DNA of 30,952 bases from a virus. Under the pieces are notes generated by a model. The model was not told the DNA's origin, searched no databases, and saw only the letters and a program-made list of their open reading frames with translations. Location: positions 1 through 30,952 of the IMG/VR virus record IMGVR_UViG_3300043464_001218; one strand, 5' to 3'. A program made the position numbers and the translations under genes. Within the stretch, counting starts at the first letter, position 1, and the number at the start of each line of letters is the position of its first letter. This document shows, piece by piece, positions 30,255-30,952 of the stretch.

Positions 30255-30460
30255 GCCAGTACATCGTGACAGGCAAGGGCGATGGGACGGTGCAGGTTGT
30301 GATGCGCGACGGCAAGACGCACGCCCTGAACTTCAACACGCCGGGCGGGGCGTTTGTGCTAGAGGCCGTGCTTGAAGCCATCCACGGCGCGGGCAAGTTG
30401 GAAGGTTTCCGCGAGGCCCGCGTGATTGCGACGACGGGCGAGGAAGAGGTGGCAGCATGA
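30251..30460 (+). CDS. Small protein (69 aa), unknown
   Basis: Starts MSQYIVTGKGDGTVQVVMRDG: paired strands, then a helix (GAFVLEAVLEAIHGAG) and an acidic end. Coupled to both neighbours by ATGA overlaps (30251-30254 and 30457-30460). It looks like a small alpha/beta fold. No function assigned. Confidence 0.65.
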   Translation: MSQYIVTGKGDGTVQVVMRDGKTHALNFNTPGGAFVLEAVLEAIHGAGKLEGFREARVIATTGEEEVAA

Positions 30461-30576
30461 CCTCCACCACCCTCTACGGCTGGGCTGTGTTCTGTGCCCT
30501 GTGCGCCGTCCTTCTTCTGCCCATCGTCGCAGTTCTCGTGAGCGACATGTTGGGCATGTACGAAGACCGCGATTGA
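30457..30576 (+). CDS. Tiny membrane protein (39 aa)
   Basis: Starts with ATG in an ATGA overlap. One hydrophobic segment, WAVFCALCAVLLLPIVAVLV (about residues 9-28), then a short acidic tail MYEDRD. Single-span early phage proteins of this size often interfere with host membranes or redirect metabolism; here that is only a suggestion. Conceptual reading is well supported by overlaps and codon choice. Confidence 0.6.
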   Translation: MTSTTLYGWAVFCALCAVLLLPIVAVLVSDMLGMYEDRD

Positions 30577-30581
30577 CACCG

Positions 30582-30614
30582 CCTCTCCCTTGCGGAAACG
30601 CGGGGAGGGGTTTT
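30582..30614 (+). terminator. Hairpin with GCG-GAAA-CGC core before the ERF gene
   Basis: Arms CCTCTCCC and GGGAGGGG (one G-U pair) enclose GCG-GAAA-CGC, a GNRA-type tetraloop stem, then TTTTC and CAGGAG of the next gene. It resembles the hairpins at 6266 and 29423. It may attenuate or terminate the upstream transcript, or stabilise the downstream message. Confidence 0.55.
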
Positions 30615-30625
30615 CAGGAGTACCC

Positions 30626-30952
30626 ATGAACAAGAGCGAAAACATCGGAGAACTGGCGGCGGCACTGTGCAAGGCGCAGACCAAGATGAAGTCCGCCGTC
30701 AAGGACAAGGCCAACCCCTTCTTCAAGTCGTCCTACGCAGACCTGTCCTCAGTGTGGGATGCGTGCAAGGCCGAACTCGCCGCCAACGGGCTTGCGATTA
30801 GCCAGCACCCGACGACCGACAGCACGGGCAGCGTGATCGTCGAGACGGTCCTTATCCACTCGTCCGGCCAGTGGATGTCGTCAGCACTGGCGATGAAGCC
30901 CACCAAGAACGACCCGCAGGCATACGGCTCGGCAATCACCTACGCCCGCCGT
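30626..30952 (+). CDS. ERF-family single-strand annealing protein (N-terminal part)
   Basis: The ERF family signature is clear: NIGELAAALCKAQTKMKSAVKD, then NPFFKSSYADLSSVWDAC, the segment GLAISQHP and YGSAITYARR at the window edge. The protein continues beyond the window. ERF (phage P22-like) proteins anneal complementary single strands for recombination and genome circularisation or repair. ATG at 30626 with CAGGAG upstream. It is the last gene seen in the rightward early operon, as expected at the start of a recombination/replication module. Confidence 0.92.
   Translation, partial: MNKSENIGELAAALCKAQTKMKSAVKDKANPFFKSSYADLSSVWDACKAELAANGLAISQHPTTDSTGSVIVETVLIHSSGQWMSSALAMKPTKNDPQAYGSAITYARR

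Overview
The window is a continuous stretch of a temperate, T7-like (Autographiviridae-type) podovirus genome. It is GC-rich, and nearly every gene lies on the + strand in tightly overlapping ATGA/GTGA/TAATG junctions. It opens inside the C-terminal part of a single-subunit phage RNA polymerase and runs out inside an ERF-family recombinase. The host is not identifiable. A lipobox protein and a T7-type set of internal virion (ejection) proteins point to a Gram-negative bacterium, and a partial tRNA-Thr sequence at the putative attP points to integration in a tRNA gene. Phage genes flank the att site on both sides, so this looks like an unintegrated or circularly continuous viral sequence rather than an attL/attR-bounded prophage.

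Layout: 1-682 RNA polymerase C-terminus; 706-1559 small genes including a permuted NlpC/P60-like peptidase whose reading frame looks broken near its start; 1556-6259 head module (portal, scaffold, small head protein, major capsid, decoration-like protein); 6308-10040 spike/lysis/fibre block (CE4-type deacetylase spike, lipoprotein with membrane segments, holin-like protein, fibre-like protein); 10042-13088 tail tube and nozzle (gp11-like, plus gp12-like split into two overlapping genes); 13088-19656 gp14-, gp15- and gp16-like ejection proteins; 19653-23732 packaging and enzymes (small terminase, TIM-barrel glycosidase-like protein, metallophosphoesterase, two tiny genes, large terminase). From 23733 to 26823 there is an accessory region with its own sigma70-type promoters, short repeats, repeated leader hairpins, small unknown genes and a compact DnaX/RFC-like AAA+ ATPase. 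26885-29045 is the lysogeny module: tyrosine integrase, attP with a tRNA-Thr 3' half and flanking arm-type repeats, a strong terminator, and a leftward repressor plus membrane-protein operon. 29157 to the end is the rightward early operon: a ribbon-helix-helix regulator, small unknown genes and an ERF annealing protein.

How it fits together: the S24/XRE repressor and the rightward RHH gene face each other across an operator region with TTGT/ACAA dyads, a lysis-lysogeny switch. On the lytic path the early operon would lead into replication genes outside the window and to the phage RNA polymerase, which would transcribe the structural genes. Points most worth a second look: the module of GTGACACGGCGCGACAC repeats and CUAGAA-loop leader hairpins, the shared inserted domain in both tail tubular proteins, the split nozzle gene, the repressor whose S24 domain lacks the expected lysine, and the clean attP with arm-type repeats.
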